64,000 nt of DNA. Origin: Streptomyces sp. Edi2 (GTDB taxonomy: Bacteria > Actinomycetota > Actinomycetes > Streptomycetales > Streptomycetaceae). A program made the position numbers and the translations under genes. Below, in pieces: positions 48,146 to 58,100 of this stretch (positions are counted from its first letter, which is position 1; each line of letters starts with the position of its first letter). The notes below the pieces were generated by a model that ran no database searches, was not told the origin of the DNA, and saw only the letters and a list, made by a program, of their open reading frames with translations. The DNA is taken from positions 3,348,001 to 3,412,000 of the forward strand of contig NZ_JBEJGX010000003.1 in assembly GCF_040253635.1 (NCBI RefSeq). Reading direction: 5' to 3'.

Positions 48146-49276
48146 ATGAAGCTTTCCATCGTCGTCCCCTGCTACAACGAAGAAGCCGTCCTGAGCCGTT
48201 TCGACGAGACGGTCCGCGCGGTCCTCGCCGGGCTCGCCGTCGAGTACGAGCTGTGTTATGTCGACGACGGCAGCGCCGACGGCACCCTGGCCCGGCTGCG
48301 CGGCCTGGCCCAGCAGCACCGCGGCACCACCCGCTACCTCTCCTTCAGCCGTAACTTCGGCAAGGAGCCCGCCATACTGGCCGGCCTGCGGGCGGCGACC
48401 GGCGACGCGGTGATCCTCATGGACGCCGATCTGCAGCATCCGCCCGGCCTCATCGAGACGATGCTCGACCTCTACCAGCTCGGCCACGACCAGGTCGTCG
48501 CCAAGCGCAGCCGGACCGGCGACCGGCGGCTGCGGACCGCGCTGAGCAGGCTCTACTACCGCGCCGTCAACAAGTGGGTCGATGTCGAACTCACCGACGG
48601 GGTGGGCGACTTCCGGCTGCTGTCGCGCAAGGCGGTGGACGCGCTGCTCTCGCTGCCGGAGTACAACCGGTTCTCCAAGGGCCTGTTCTCCTGGATCGGC
48701 TTCGACACCGTCACCTTCGACTACCGCAATGCCGCCCGGGAGGCCGGCGAGACGAAGTGGCGCCTGGGCTCACTGGTCAACTACGGCATCGACGGCATGC
48801 TCTCCTTCAACTGCCGCCCCCTGCGGCGGGCCCTGTACACCGGGCTCGGCCTGGCCTCGCTCGCCGCCGTCTACACCCTGTGGGTCATCGGTGCGGCCCT
48901 CGTCGGCGGCGTCACCGCGCCGGGTTATGTGACGCTGGTGGCCATCATCGCGGGCCTGGGCGGGCTGCAGATGGTGATGCTCGGGCTGATCGGCGAGTAC
49001 ATCGGGCGGATCTACTACGAGGCCAAGCGGCGGCCGCACTTCCTGGTCAAGGAGAGCAACGCCACCGTTCCCGCCACGGCGCCCGTACCGGTCACAGCGC
49101 CCATCCCCGCCACGGCACCCGTCCCCGCCACCTCGCCCGCTCCCGACGCAGCGCCCGTCCCCGCCACGGCGCCCGTGCCCGTCACCACGCCCGCCCCCGC
49201 CACGGCAACGGTTCCCGCCACGGCACCCGCCCCCGGCTCGGCGGGCGCCGCCACCGCCGGTGCACGGGCCCGCTGA
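48146..49276 (+). CDS. CsbB/GtrB-like polyprenyl-phosphate glycosyltransferase
   Basis: 376 residues. GT2 domain: KLSIVVPCYNEEAVL, CYVDDGSADGTL, SFSRNFGKEPAILAGL, VILMDADLQHPP, then two C-terminal membrane helices (GLASLAAVYTLWVIGAALVG; LVAIIAGLGGLQMVMLGLIG) and the typical end YIGRIYYEAKRRP. It makes polyprenyl-phosphate sugar on the inner face. The last 65 residues are an odd Pro/Ala/Thr/Val repeat (ATAPVPVTAPIP). ATG 48146 follows GAAGAGGCC. The stop overlaps the GtrA start by one base. Confidence 0.92.
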   Translation: MKLSIVVPCYNEEAVLSRFDETVRAVLAGLAVEYELCYVDDGSADGTLARLRGLAQQHRGTTRYLSFSRNFGKEPAILAGLRAATGDAVILMDADLQHPPGLIETMLDLYQLGHDQVVAKRSRTGDRRLRTALSRLYYRAVNKWVDVELTDGVGDFRLLSRKAVDALLSLPEYNRFSKGLFSWIGFDTVTFDYRNAAREAGETKWRLGSLVNYGIDGMLSFNCRPLRRALYTGLGLASLAAVYTLWVIGAALVGGVTAPGYVTLVAIIAGLGGLQMVMLGLIGEYIGRIYYEAKRRPHFLVKESNATVPATAPVPVTAPIPATAPVPATSPAPDAAPVPATAPVPVTTPAPATATVPATAPAPGSAGAATAGARAR

Positions 49277-49896
49277 TGCGCGCCCTGCCGGCGTCCGGCC
49301 ACCCCGGAGGCCGGATCGTGCGCTTCGCCGCCGTCGGCGGGGTCAACACCCTGACGTTCTCCGCCTGTTATCTGGCGCTGCACCACCTGCTGCCGTACTT
49401 CGCGGCCTACACCGCCGCCTTTGCGACGAGCATGACCGGCTCGTTCTTCCTGCACACCTACGTCACCTACCGCACCCGCCCGACCTGGACGAAGTTCCTG
49501 CTCTTCCCGCTGACCCAGGTCACCAACTACGGGGTGCAGAGCGCGGGGCTGGTGGCACTGGTGGGCTGGTGCCGGATGAGCACCACGGTGGCGCCGCTGG
49601 TAGCGGCGCTGTGCGCGCTCCCGGTCAGCTATCTCCTCTCCCGGCGCATCCTGCGCCCGCCCGCCCGGAACCCGCCGTGCGCTCCGGGCGGTCCCGTCGC
49701 TCCGGCCGGTGCCACCGACCAGGCCGACATGGCCGACCCGGCCGACCCGCCCGGTGCCACCGCTCAGGACGGCCCCTCCGCTCCGGCCTTTCCCACCACC
49801 CCTGCCGGGCCCACCACTCCTGCCGGTCCCACCACCCCTGCCGGGCCCTCCGCTCACGCCGGCCCGCCGCCCGCCCGCTCCGGCGGACCCGCCTGA
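49276..49896 (+). CDS. GtrA-family flippase-like membrane protein
   Basis: 206 residues, four helices in the first 125 residues (FAAVGGVNTLTFSACYLALH, FAAYTAAFATSMTGSFFLH, YVTYRTRPTWTKFLLFPLTQ, LVAALCALPVSYLLSRR). GtrA/GtcA proteins are thought to flip polyprenyl-phosphate sugars across the membrane. The C-terminal 80 residues are Pro/Ala/Thr repeats (TTPAGP units of 15 bp). It completes a YfhO-GT2-GtrA operon, matching the three roles known for Bacillus YfhO, CsbB and GtcA. Confidence 0.88.
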   Translation: MRALPASGHPGGRIVRFAAVGGVNTLTFSACYLALHHLLPYFAAYTAAFATSMTGSFFLHTYVTYRTRPTWTKFLLFPLTQVTNYGVQSAGLVALVGWCRMSTTVAPLVAALCALPVSYLLSRRILRPPARNPPCAPGGPVAPAGATDQADMADPADPPGATAQDGPSAPAFPTTPAGPTTPAGPTTPAGPSAHAGPPPARSGGPA

Positions 49897-52112
49897 GCCC
49901 GCCAGCCCCCGAACCGCACCGACTCCCCGACCGACGTCTGCCGCGCCGTGTACAGCCTGCCGTCGAGGCCCAGCGCGACCACCACCGCCCGCCCCGCGGC
50001 GTCCTGGGCGACCCCGGCCGCCGCCGAATGCGCCACCCGGCCCCGCTGCCAGGGGCCGGCGCCGTCCCGGGCCATCGCCATCCGTACCTCGCCCGCGTCA
50101 TCGCGCGCCGCCAGCACCATCCGGCCGCCGCTGCCGACCGGCGCCGCCGCCACCCGCCCGTAGCCGCCGACCGCCGCGCAGCGCGCCGAGACCCGCCAGG
50201 CGCCGATCATCCGCTGCCGCTCGGCGATCAGGACCTGGGCGGTGACCGACCGCCGGAAGACGGCCCGCACCGCGCCGTCGGCCACCGGGACGAGGCTGAC
50301 CGGGCCGCCCGGCTGCGGCAGCCCGGTGGCCGCGGCCGGCCGCGGCATCTGCCCCGGCTCCTTCGACACCCAGTGCTGCACGGTCCCGACGGTCGGCGCG
50401 GCCAGATGGATCAGCCCCACGGAGTCCACACAGGCATCGAGCCCGTCGACGATCCGCGGTGAGGCCGTCAGCCTGCTGACCGGCCCCTCCAGCCGCTCCC
50501 ACGGCGACCAGTGCCTGCCGTGCGGGCCGCTGCGGTGGGCGACATTGCCGTCCCAGGTGCGGACGAAGACATGCACCGTGCCGTCCGGGGTGGCCACCGC
50601 CGCCGGGAAGCCGGTCTCCAGCGACCGGACCGGGTCCGGGTCCGGGGAACCCAGCGGCTCCCAGCGCGCGAAGACGGGTACGCCGTCCGCGGTGGTGCCG
50701 GTCTGCGGTGCGGTCAGCAGTTCGCGGTGGTGGGCGGCGTTGCGGCCCGGCAGCACGGTGCGGGAGGCGAACAGCTGGAGCGCGCCGCCGGGGCCGCACA
50801 CCGCATGGATCTGCCCCTCCAGCAGCGCACCGCTGCCCCGCTCCGGCACCGGCATCAGCCCCGGCACCGGTACCGGCGTCAGCCCCGGTACCGGCACCGG
50901 CACACCGAAGCTCCCACTGCCCGGACGGGTCTCGGCCCAGCAGTACGCCGTCCCGCCCAGCACCGCGAAGGCGGTGAGCCGGCCGTCGCCGGCCGGGCGC
51001 AACCAGGCGTTGGAGCCGGGTGCGCGCAGCCGGGTGCTGCGGGTCCAGTCGCGGGAGCCGCCGCTGAGCGCCGAGCCGCCCACCTTGCGGTCCCCGCAGC
51101 CCGCCGGGTCGCCGCAGGCGCGGTGGTCTGCCCAGCCGTAGACCGACAGCAGCCTGGCCTTGCGGCGGGCGGCGGCGAGGTCGAGGTCGTGGGGCAGCAC
51201 GCCGTCCTCGTAGCCGAGGTAGTTCTCCACGATCGCCGGACGGCCGCGGCCCCCGTAGACGGCCAGTGCGGCCTGCGCGAAGCGGGCGGCGGCGGTGTGG
51301 TCCTGGTGGTCGTAGTAGCGCAGCCCGGCCAGGCGGGGGTCGCGGTCCGCGGTGGCCGGCGGCCGCTTCGGGGAGTGCACCGCGTTCGGGTCCAGGGTGC
51401 GCACGACCGTGGGCCCGGCCCGGTCGAGGACCGCCACCAGGGTCTGGATGACCTGGTCGCGGGTGTAGTGGAACCGCCGCTTCACGGGGGTGCCGGCGGG
51501 GCGCAGCGTGGGGAGGGTGCCGGTGGCGCCCAGCCACAGCCCGCGCAGACTCCTGGCCCGGGCCTGCCAGACGGCCCTGGCCTCCACCAGCCCCAGGAAG
51601 ATCAGCTGGTGCCGCGGGGCGTCGCGCAGCGTCTGGATCTCCACCTCGAAGCCGGGGAGCAGGGAGAGCGCCGCGACGTCCCAGCGGGCGGCCGGGTCGC
51701 CGGTGACCATCGCGGCATGGGCGGCGCGCAGGCCGTTGGCCCGCGCCCGGGCGAAGGCGGCCCGGTCCCCGGGGACGCGGGCGGGGTCGTGGGTGCGCGG
51801 GCTGACGTTACGGCCGTCCGCCTCGCCGCCGGTGAGGCAGACGGTGACCGAGCGCGCCCCGCTGCGCAGGGACTGCTCCAGATCGGGGTTCATGAAGTAC
51901 AGACCGTCGTCGGCATGCGCGATGACCTGCAGGAAGGACTGGTCCGCCGGGTCCGTCAGCGGCCGTCCGGGGCCCTCGGGTCCGGCCGTACGGGCGCCGT
52001 CGTCCGTCAGCCTGGCCCAGACGCCCACGCCCGTCGTCGCGGCGAGCACGCCGACGCCGGTGGCCTGGAGCAGCAGGCGGCGGGATACACGGGGCGGGTG
52101 CGCGGGTGACAC
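49854..52112 (-). CDS. Tat-exported PIG-L deacetylase with beta-propeller domain
   Basis: 752 residues. Twin-arginine signal (SRRLLLQATGVGVLAATTG), then a PIG-L/LmbE fold: zinc-binding AHADD near residue 62 (family AHPDD), CLTGGEADG, YDHQDHTAAARFAQ. From about residue 380 to the end are repeated beta blades with W and aromatic repeats (HVFVRTWDGNVAHRSG, GHWSPWERLEG-like), read as a lectin or sialidase-like propeller. Likely removes N-acetyl groups from a wall sugar. GTG 52112 puts the signal at the N terminus. The stop end overlaps the convergent GtrA gene by 43 bases. Confidence 0.82.
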   Translation of the reverse strand: MSPAHPPRVSRRLLLQATGVGVLAATTGVGVWARLTDDGARTAGPEGPGRPLTDPADQSFLQVIAHADDGLYFMNPDLEQSLRSGARSVTVCLTGGEADGRNVSPRTHDPARVPGDRAAFARARANGLRAAHAAMVTGDPAARWDVAALSLLPGFEVEIQTLRDAPRHQLIFLGLVEARAVWQARARSLRGLWLGATGTLPTLRPAGTPVKRRFHYTRDQVIQTLVAVLDRAGPTVVRTLDPNAVHSPKRPPATADRDPRLAGLRYYDHQDHTAAARFAQAALAVYGGRGRPAIVENYLGYEDGVLPHDLDLAAARRKARLLSVYGWADHRACGDPAGCGDRKVGGSALSGGSRDWTRSTRLRAPGSNAWLRPAGDGRLTAFAVLGGTAYCWAETRPGSGSFGVPVPVPGLTPVPVPGLMPVPERGSGALLEGQIHAVCGPGGALQLFASRTVLPGRNAAHHRELLTAPQTGTTADGVPVFARWEPLGSPDPDPVRSLETGFPAAVATPDGTVHVFVRTWDGNVAHRSGPHGRHWSPWERLEGPVSRLTASPRIVDGLDACVDSVGLIHLAAPTVGTVQHWVSKEPGQMPRPAAATGLPQPGGPVSLVPVADGAVRAVFRRSVTAQVLIAERQRMIGAWRVSARCAAVGGYGRVAAAPVGSGGRMVLAARDDAGEVRMAMARDGAGPWQRGRVAHSAAAGVAQDAAGRAVVVALGLDGRLYTARQTSVGESVRFGGWRAQAGPPERAGGGPA

Positions 52113-52506
52113 GCACTCAGTATTCGGGCGGCCGGAGACCCCGCTCGCCCCGAAACTCCCTACTTGACCAGATTCATGACGAGCACCCCGGAACTTTCCG
52201 ACGACGCACGCACCCGCACCCGCACCCGCACCCGCACCCGCACCCGCGACTGCGACTGCGACTGCGACTGCGACGCAAGCATCCGCGCCTGCGTCCGCTC
52301 CCCCGGAAGCGCCGCCCCGGGAAGGGCCGCGCCCCGGGGAATACCCGCCCCACTCCGCCTCGTTGTGGCCCGAAGGGGCCCTCGCACCCCCTACGGGATC
52401 CGTTCGCCCCCGCCCTAAGGGCCCGCCGACAACCAACCGGCAACCCAGCCGCCGGCGCCCTGCCCGTCAACGCCCGGCCCGCCGACCACCCGCCGACGCC
52501 CCGCCC
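52113..52506. other. Gap with two hexanucleotide microsatellites
   Basis: 394 bases between the deacetylase and the TetR gene. GCACCC is repeated six times (52210-52245) and GCGACT four times plus a partial (52246-52274). AT-richer sequence at 52150-52200 (TACTTGACCAGATTCATGACG) is the likely promoter zone of the deacetylase gene. Confidence 0.6.
52210..52274. repeat. Adjacent (GCACCC)6 and (GCGACT)4 arrays
   Basis: Two different perfect hexamer arrays lie end to end, about 100 bp upstream of the deacetylase start. Confidence 0.95.
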
Positions 52507-53130
52507 TCACTCCGCCCCGAGCGCCGCAACCACCGAGGCCGCCAGCGCGTCGAGATACCCCTTGGGCACCTCGTCGCGGACGACCAGCAACCGCCAGTAC
52601 AGCGGCCCGGTCAGCAGATCCAGGGCCAGCCGCCCGTCCGCTCCGGCCGGGATCTCCCCGCGCTCGACGGCGCGCGCCACCATCGCCGCGGCGACGCCCT
52701 CCTGACTGTCGTGCAGCGCGGCCTTGAGCGCACTCGCCAGCTCGGGGCTGCGGGCCGCCTCCGCCAGCAGGTCCGGAATGATCTGCGAGGCCATCGGGTG
52801 CCGCAGCGCCCGGGCCGCGACCTCCAGCAGCATCCGTACGTCGCCGGACAGCGAGCCGGTGTCCGGCGTGGGCATCCCCGCCGCGGCCACCGCGGAGACC
52901 ACATCGAGCACGAGGTGCAGCTTGGAGCGCCACCGCCGGTAGACGGCGGTCTTGCCCACCCCCGCCCGCCGCGCGATGCCCTCGATCGACATCCGGGCGA
53001 AGCCCACCGCGGCAAGCTCCTCGAAGACCGCGGCACGGATCGCCTCGGTCTTGTCCTCGCGTAGCACGGCGGCGCCTGCCGGGGTCCGGCGCGCCGCCGC
53101 GGAGTCGTTCCCGCTGCCGTCTTGTGCCAT
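52507..53130 (-). CDS. TetR/AcrR-family regulator
   Basis: 207 residues. N-terminal helix-turn-helix RMSIEGIARRAGVGKTAVYRRWRSK (residues about 45-70) followed by a TetR_C-like ligand domain. Divergent from the teichoic acid exporter genes with a 92-bp spacer that holds a TetR-style palindrome, so it probably represses itself and tagGH (inference). ATG 53130 (MAQDGSGN) is taken as start. Confidence 0.88.
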   Translation of the reverse strand: MAQDGSGNDSAAARRTPAGAAVLREDKTEAIRAAVFEELAAVGFARMSIEGIARRAGVGKTAVYRRWRSKLHLVLDVVSAVAAAGMPTPDTGSLSGDVRMLLEVAARALRHPMASQIIPDLLAEAARSPELASALKAALHDSQEGVAAAMVARAVERGEIPAGADGRLALDLLTGPLYWRLLVVRDEVPKGYLDALAASVVAALGAE

Positions 53131-53140
53131 GCCTCGAGCA

Positions 53141-53156
53141 TAGCGTCACGACGCTA
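53141..53156. promoter_or_regulatory. Candidate TetR operator
   Basis: TAGCGTC-AC-GACGCTA, a 7-bp inverted repeat with 2-base spacer, 11 bases upstream of the TetR start codon and 67 bases upstream of tagG. A second partial copy CGTCGCGACG is at 53193-53202. Confidence 0.55.
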
Positions 53157-53222
53157 CGGTTGCGTTTCGACGTGAGCTCCCTTTAGTGTCGACGTCGCGA
53201 CGATACGGCCCCGTTCCGTCGT

Positions 53223-54212
53223 ATGGCCCCGTTCTCGTTCCCCCGCCCCCGTACGCAAGCGAAAGCGGCCTCCTCCATGCCCCAGACCCTCGCACCCCCG
53301 GCAACGGCGCCCACCCCGGCGCCCGCCTCCGGCGCCTCTCCCGACCCCGAGCTGCGCACGCTGGCCGAACGCCACGGCCTCACGGTCAGCGGCGCCCGCC
53401 CCTCGCTGCCGGAGTACACCCGCCAGCTGTGGCACCGGCGGCACTTCATCACCTCGTTCGCCAGCGCCAAGCTCACCGCGATGTACACCACCGCCAAGCT
53501 GGGCCAGCTCTGGCAGGTCCTGACCCCGCTGCTCAACGCGGCCGTCTACTACTTGATCTTCGGCGTGCTGATCGGCACCAAGAGGGGCGTCCCCGACTTC
53601 GTCCCGTTCCTGGTGACCGGGGTCTTCGTCTTCACCTTCCTGCAGAACTCGGTGATGGCCGGCACGAGGGCGATCTCCGGCAACCTCGGCCTGGTGCGGG
53701 CGCTGCACTTCCCGCGGGCCTGCCTGCCGATCTCGTTCTGCCTGGCGCAGCTCCAGCAGCTGCTGTACTCCATGGGCGTGCTCGGGGTCATCCTGCTGTG
53801 CTTCGGGCAGGTCCCGACCTGGTCGTGGCTGCTGGTCGTACCGGCGCTGACGCTGCAGTTCGTCTTCAACACCGGCCTGGCGATGGTCATGGCGCGGATG
53901 GGGGCGAAGACGCCGGACCTGGCGCAGCTGATGCCCTTCATCATGCGGACGTGGATGTACGCCTCCGGCGTCATGTTCAGCATCAACCTGATCATCCAGG
54001 GCAAGCACCTCCCGCAGTTCGTGGTGATGCTGCTGAACGGCAACCCCGCCGCGGTCTACATCGACCTGATGCGCTTCGCCCTGATCGACAGCTTCAAGGC
54101 GAACCAGCTTCCCCCGCACGTCTGGGCGTTCGCGGCCGGCTGGGCCCTGCTGGCCGGCGTCGTGGGCTTTGTGTACTTCTGGAAGGCAGAGGAGCGGTAC
54201 GGACGTGGCTGA
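53223..54212 (+). CDS. tagG: Teichoic acid ABC exporter permease (TagG-like)
   Basis: 329 residues, ABC-2 type polysaccharide permease. After an 85-residue cytoplasmic N terminus (ELRTLAERHGLTVSGARPS) come six helices. Motifs: RRHFITSFASAKLTAMYTTAKLGQLWQVLTPLL, FVPFLVTGVFVFTFLQ, LVRALHFPRACLPIS. Exports lipid-linked teichoic acid-like polymer with TagH. ATG 53223 has weak spacing; ATG 53277 is possible. Overlaps tagH by 8 bases. Confidence 0.88.
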   Translation: MAPFSFPRPRTQAKAASSMPQTLAPPATAPTPAPASGASPDPELRTLAERHGLTVSGARPSLPEYTRQLWHRRHFITSFASAKLTAMYTTAKLGQLWQVLTPLLNAAVYYLIFGVLIGTKRGVPDFVPFLVTGVFVFTFLQNSVMAGTRAISGNLGLVRALHFPRACLPISFCLAQLQQLLYSMGVLGVILLCFGQVPTWSWLLVVPALTLQFVFNTGLAMVMARMGAKTPDLAQLMPFIMRTWMYASGVMFSINLIIQGKHLPQFVVMLLNGNPAAVYIDLMRFALIDSFKANQLPPHVWAFAAGWALLAGVVGFVYFWKAEERYGRG

Positions 54213-55041
54213 GGTCATGACGGAACAGAGGAACGGCGGGGACATGGCCGAGCCCACGAACGGCACCCGGCCGGCCGAGGCCGCCGAGGCCCGTATCCCG
54301 ACGGTGATCGCGGACGATCTGCACATCGTCTACCGGGTCTACGGCACCGGCGCCGGCAAGGGCAGTGCCACCGCGGCGCTGAACCGCATCGTCCGCCGCA
54401 AGCCCTCGTCGGGTGTGCGCGAGGTGCACGCGGTCAAGGGCGTCTCCTTCACCGCCTACCGGGGCGAGTCGATCGGCCTGATCGGCTCCAACGGCTCGGG
54501 CAAGTCGACGCTGCTCAAGGCGGTGGCCGGGCTGCTGCCCGCCGAGCGCGGCAAGGTCTACACCCACGGCCAGCCCTCGCTGCTGGGCGTGAACGCGGCC
54601 CTGATGAACGACCTGACCGGCGAGAAGAACGTCCTGCTGGGCGGCCTGGCCATGGGCATGAGCCGCGAACAGGTCCGCGAGCGCTACGACGGCATCGTCG
54701 ACTTCTCCGGCATCAACGAGAAGGGCGACTTCATCTCGCTGCCGATGCGCACCTACTCCTCCGGGATGGCGGCCCGGCTGCGGTTCTCCATCGCCGCGGC
54801 CAAGGACCACGACGTGCTGATGATCGACGAGGCCCTGGCCACCGGCGACCGCAGCTTCCAGAAGCGCTCCGAGGCCCGCATCCGCGAACTGCGCAAGGAG
54901 GCCGGCACCGTCTTCCTGGTCAGCCACAACAACAACTCCATCCGCGACACCTGCGACCGGACCCTGTGGCTCGAACACGGCGAGCTGCTGATGGACGGCC
55001 CCACGGACGAGGTCATCAAGGCCTACGAGGCCCACCGCTAG
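54205..55041 (+). CDS. tagH: Teichoic acid ABC exporter ATPase (TagH-like)
   Basis: 278 residues. Polysaccharide-export ABC ATPase: Walker A GSNGSGKST, RTYSSGMAARLRFSIAAAK (signature with SSGM, typical of the TagH/RfbB group), Walker B VLMIDEALATGD, H loop VSHNNNSI. No C-terminal extension, so substrate binding by TagH itself is unlikely. GTG 54205 with AGGAG upstream starts inside the tagG end, giving coupling. Forms the exporter with TagG. Confidence 0.9.
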   Translation: MAEVMTEQRNGGDMAEPTNGTRPAEAAEARIPTVIADDLHIVYRVYGTGAGKGSATAALNRIVRRKPSSGVREVHAVKGVSFTAYRGESIGLIGSNGSGKSTLLKAVAGLLPAERGKVYTHGQPSLLGVNAALMNDLTGEKNVLLGGLAMGMSREQVRERYDGIVDFSGINEKGDFISLPMRTYSSGMAARLRFSIAAAKDHDVLMIDEALATGDRSFQKRSEARIRELRKEAGTVFLVSHNNNSIRDTCDRTLWLEHGELLMDGPTDEVIKAYEAHR

Positions 55042-55061
55042 GGCGGTGTCCGCAGGAACGG

Positions 55062-55097
55062 GGACGGCCCCGGAAGCCTGGGCTTCCGGGGCCGTCC
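55062..55097. terminator. Bidirectional terminator between tagH and gdh
   Basis: A 17-bp perfect stem (GGACGGCCCCGGAAGCC) with a 2-base loop between convergent genes. Confidence 0.88.
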
Positions 55098-55112
55098 GAC
55101 GCGGTGGTGGCG

Positions 55113-58100
55113 TCAGCTGTGGGTGCGCAGCAGCGTCCGCATCGTCCGCATGGCCACGGACAGGTTCGCCAGGTCGAACCCCTCCGAGCCGTAGATCTCC
55201 TCCAGCGTCGCCCGGGCACGGCTGAGGATCGCCGCGTTGGCCTGCTCCCAGGCCTTGAACCGCTGCTCCGGCGTCGAGGTGCCGTTGCCCTCCGACAGCA
55301 CATCCGCGGTCAGCGCCGCATGGGCCGCGAAGAGGTCCTCGCGGATCGAGGCGCGGGCCATCGACTGCCAGCGGTCGTTGCGCGGCAGCTCCAGGATGCG
55401 GTCGAGGAGCTGGTTGATCCGCAGCCGCTCGCCCAGGTCGTAGTAGACCTCGGCGACATCCAGCGGCTCCTTGCCCATCCGGTCGGCGACGGCGACGATG
55501 TCCAGCGCCGGGAAGACCGACGAGAAGCCGGACACCTGGACCGCCAGCGCCTCGGGCACGCCCGCGGCGGTCAGCTCGTCCAGGATCGTCTGGAACCACT
55601 CCAGGTCGCTGCCCTGCAGCAGGTTCGGCAGCTCCTTCCAGAGCCCGGCGACCCGCTCGGCGAAGAAGCCGATGGTCTCCGACAGCTCCAGCGGCTGCGG
55701 GCGGTTGTTGAGCAGCCAGCGGGTGCCGCGCTCGACCAGCCGCCGCGAGTGCAGCCGGATCCGGGTCTGGACATCGGCCGCGACGACATTGTCGAGCGCT
55801 TCGACGTCGTCCCAGACCTGGTTCAGCCCGAAGATCGTACGGGCTGCGGTGTGCGCCCGCACGACCTCTTCGAGGGAGGCCCCGGTCTCCTCCCGCATCC
55901 GGTGCAGGAAGCTCGTACCGCCGGTGTTGACGGTGTCGTTGACCAGCACCGTCGTGACGATCTCGCGGCGCAGCGCATGCCCGTCGACCTGCTCGGCGAA
56001 GCGCTCGTGCAGCGCCGAGGGGAAGTAGGCGTGCAGCAGCCGCTGGAGGTAGGGGTCGTCCGGCAGCCCGGTCTGGATCAGCGCCTCGGCGACCGTGATC
56101 TTGGTGTAGGCCAGGAGCACCGCGGTCTCGGGCTGGGTCAGTCCGCGCCCGGAGTTCAGCCGCTCACGGATCTGCCGGTCGGTGGGCAGGAACTCCAGCG
56201 CCCGGTCGAGGTCGCCGTCGCGCACCAGGCGGCGCATGAAGCGCTGCTGGGCGTTGAGCATGCTGGAGGACTGGGCGAGGGCCAGTGCCAGTGCGGTGTT
56301 CTGCGCGTAGTTGTTGCGCAGCACCAGCGCGCCGACCTCGTCGGTCATCTCGGCCAGCAGCTTGTTGCGCTGCTTGACCGTCATGTCGCCGTTCGCGACC
56401 ACGGAGTTGAGCAGGATCTTGATGTTCACCTCGTGGTCGGAGGTGTCCACGCCGGCGCTGTTGTCGATCGCGTCGGTGTTGATCTTGCCGCCGGCCGTGG
56501 CGAACTCGATCCGGCCCAGCTGGGTCAGGCCCAGGTTGCCGCCCTCGCCGACGACCTTGACCCGCAGGTCCTCGCCGTTGACCCGGATGGCGTCGTTGGA
56601 CTTGTCGCCCACATCGGCGTCGGTCTCCACCGAGGACTTCACATACGTCCCGATGCCGCCGTTCCACAGCAGGTCGACCGGCGCCTTGAGGATGGCCCGC
56701 ATCAGGTCGGCGGGCGTCATCTTCTTGATCCCGGCGTCGATGCCGAGGGCGGCCCGCACCTGCGCGTTGATCTGGATGGACTTGGCCGAGCGCGGGTGGA
56801 TGCCGCCGCCCTGGGACAGCAGCTCGGTGTTGTAGTCCGCCCAGGAGGAGCGGGGCAGCTCGAAGAGCCGGCGGCGTTCGGCGTACGAGGTCGCCGCGTC
56901 CGGGTTCGGGTCGATGAAGATGTGCCGGTGGTCGAAGGCGGCGACCAGCCGGATGTGCTCGCTGAGCAGCATGCCGTTGCCGAAGACGTCACCGGACATG
57001 TCGCCGACGCCGACCGTGGTGAAGTCCTCGGTCTGGGTGTCGTGGTCCAGCTCGCGGAAGTGGCGCTCGACCGACTCCCAGGCGCCGCGGGCGGTGATAC
57101 CCATGCCCTTGTGGTCGTAGCCGGCGCTGCCGCCGGAGGCGAAGGCGTCACCGAGCCAGAAGCCGTACGACTCGGCGACCTCGTTGGCGATGTCGGAGAA
57201 CGTCGCGGTGCCCTTGTCGGCGGCGACGACCAGGTAGGTGTCGTCCTCGTCGTGCCGGACGACGTTCTGCGGGTGGACGACCTCGCCGCCGACGAGGTTG
57301 TCGGTGATGTCCAGCAGACCGGAGATGAAGGTCTTGTAGCAGGCGATGCCCTCGGCCAGCCAGGCGTCCCGGTCCTGCGAGGGGTCCGGCAGCTGCTTGC
57401 CGACGAAGCCGCCCTTGGCGCCGACCGGCACGATGACGGTGTTCTTGACCATCTGCGCCTTGACCAGGCCCAGGATCTCCGTACGGAAGTCCTCCCGGCG
57501 GTCCGACCAGCGCAGACCACCGCGCGCGACCTTGCCGAACCGGAGGTGGACGCCCTCGACCTTCGGGGAGTACACCCAGATCTCGTACGCCGGGCGGGGC
57601 GCCGGCAGGTCGGGGATGGCCTGCGGGTCCAGCTTCATGGACAGGTAGGCGTGCGGCCGGCCCTCGCTGTCCTTCTGGTAGTGGTTGGTGCGCAGCGTCG
57701 CCTTGATGACGGTGAGGAAGGAGCGCAGGATCCGGTCCTCGTCCAGGGAGGCGACCTGGTCGAGCGCGCCGTCCAGCTCCTCCAGCAGCCCGTCCGTCAG
57801 CTCGGTGCCGGCCCGCTGCCGGCCGGGGGACATCCGCGCCTCGAAGAGGGAGACCAGCAGCCGGGTGGTGTGGACGTTGTTGGAGAGGGTGTCCTCCATG
57901 TACGTCTGGCTGAAGGTCGCACCGGCCTGCCGCAGGTACTTGGCGTAGGCCCGCAGGACCATCGCCTGGCGCCAGTTGAGGCCCGCCCGCAGCACCAGCG
58001 TGTTGAAGTTGTCGCTCTCGGCCGCGCCGGTCCACACCGCGGTGAACGCGTCCTGGAAACGCTCGCGGGCGTCGTCGCCCTTGACGTGCTCGGGCATCCG

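Noticed and set aside
52113..52436. Longer N terminus for the PIG-L deacetylase
   Set aside because: The frame stays open through the hexamer arrays, but the Tat signal right after 52112 marks the real N terminus.
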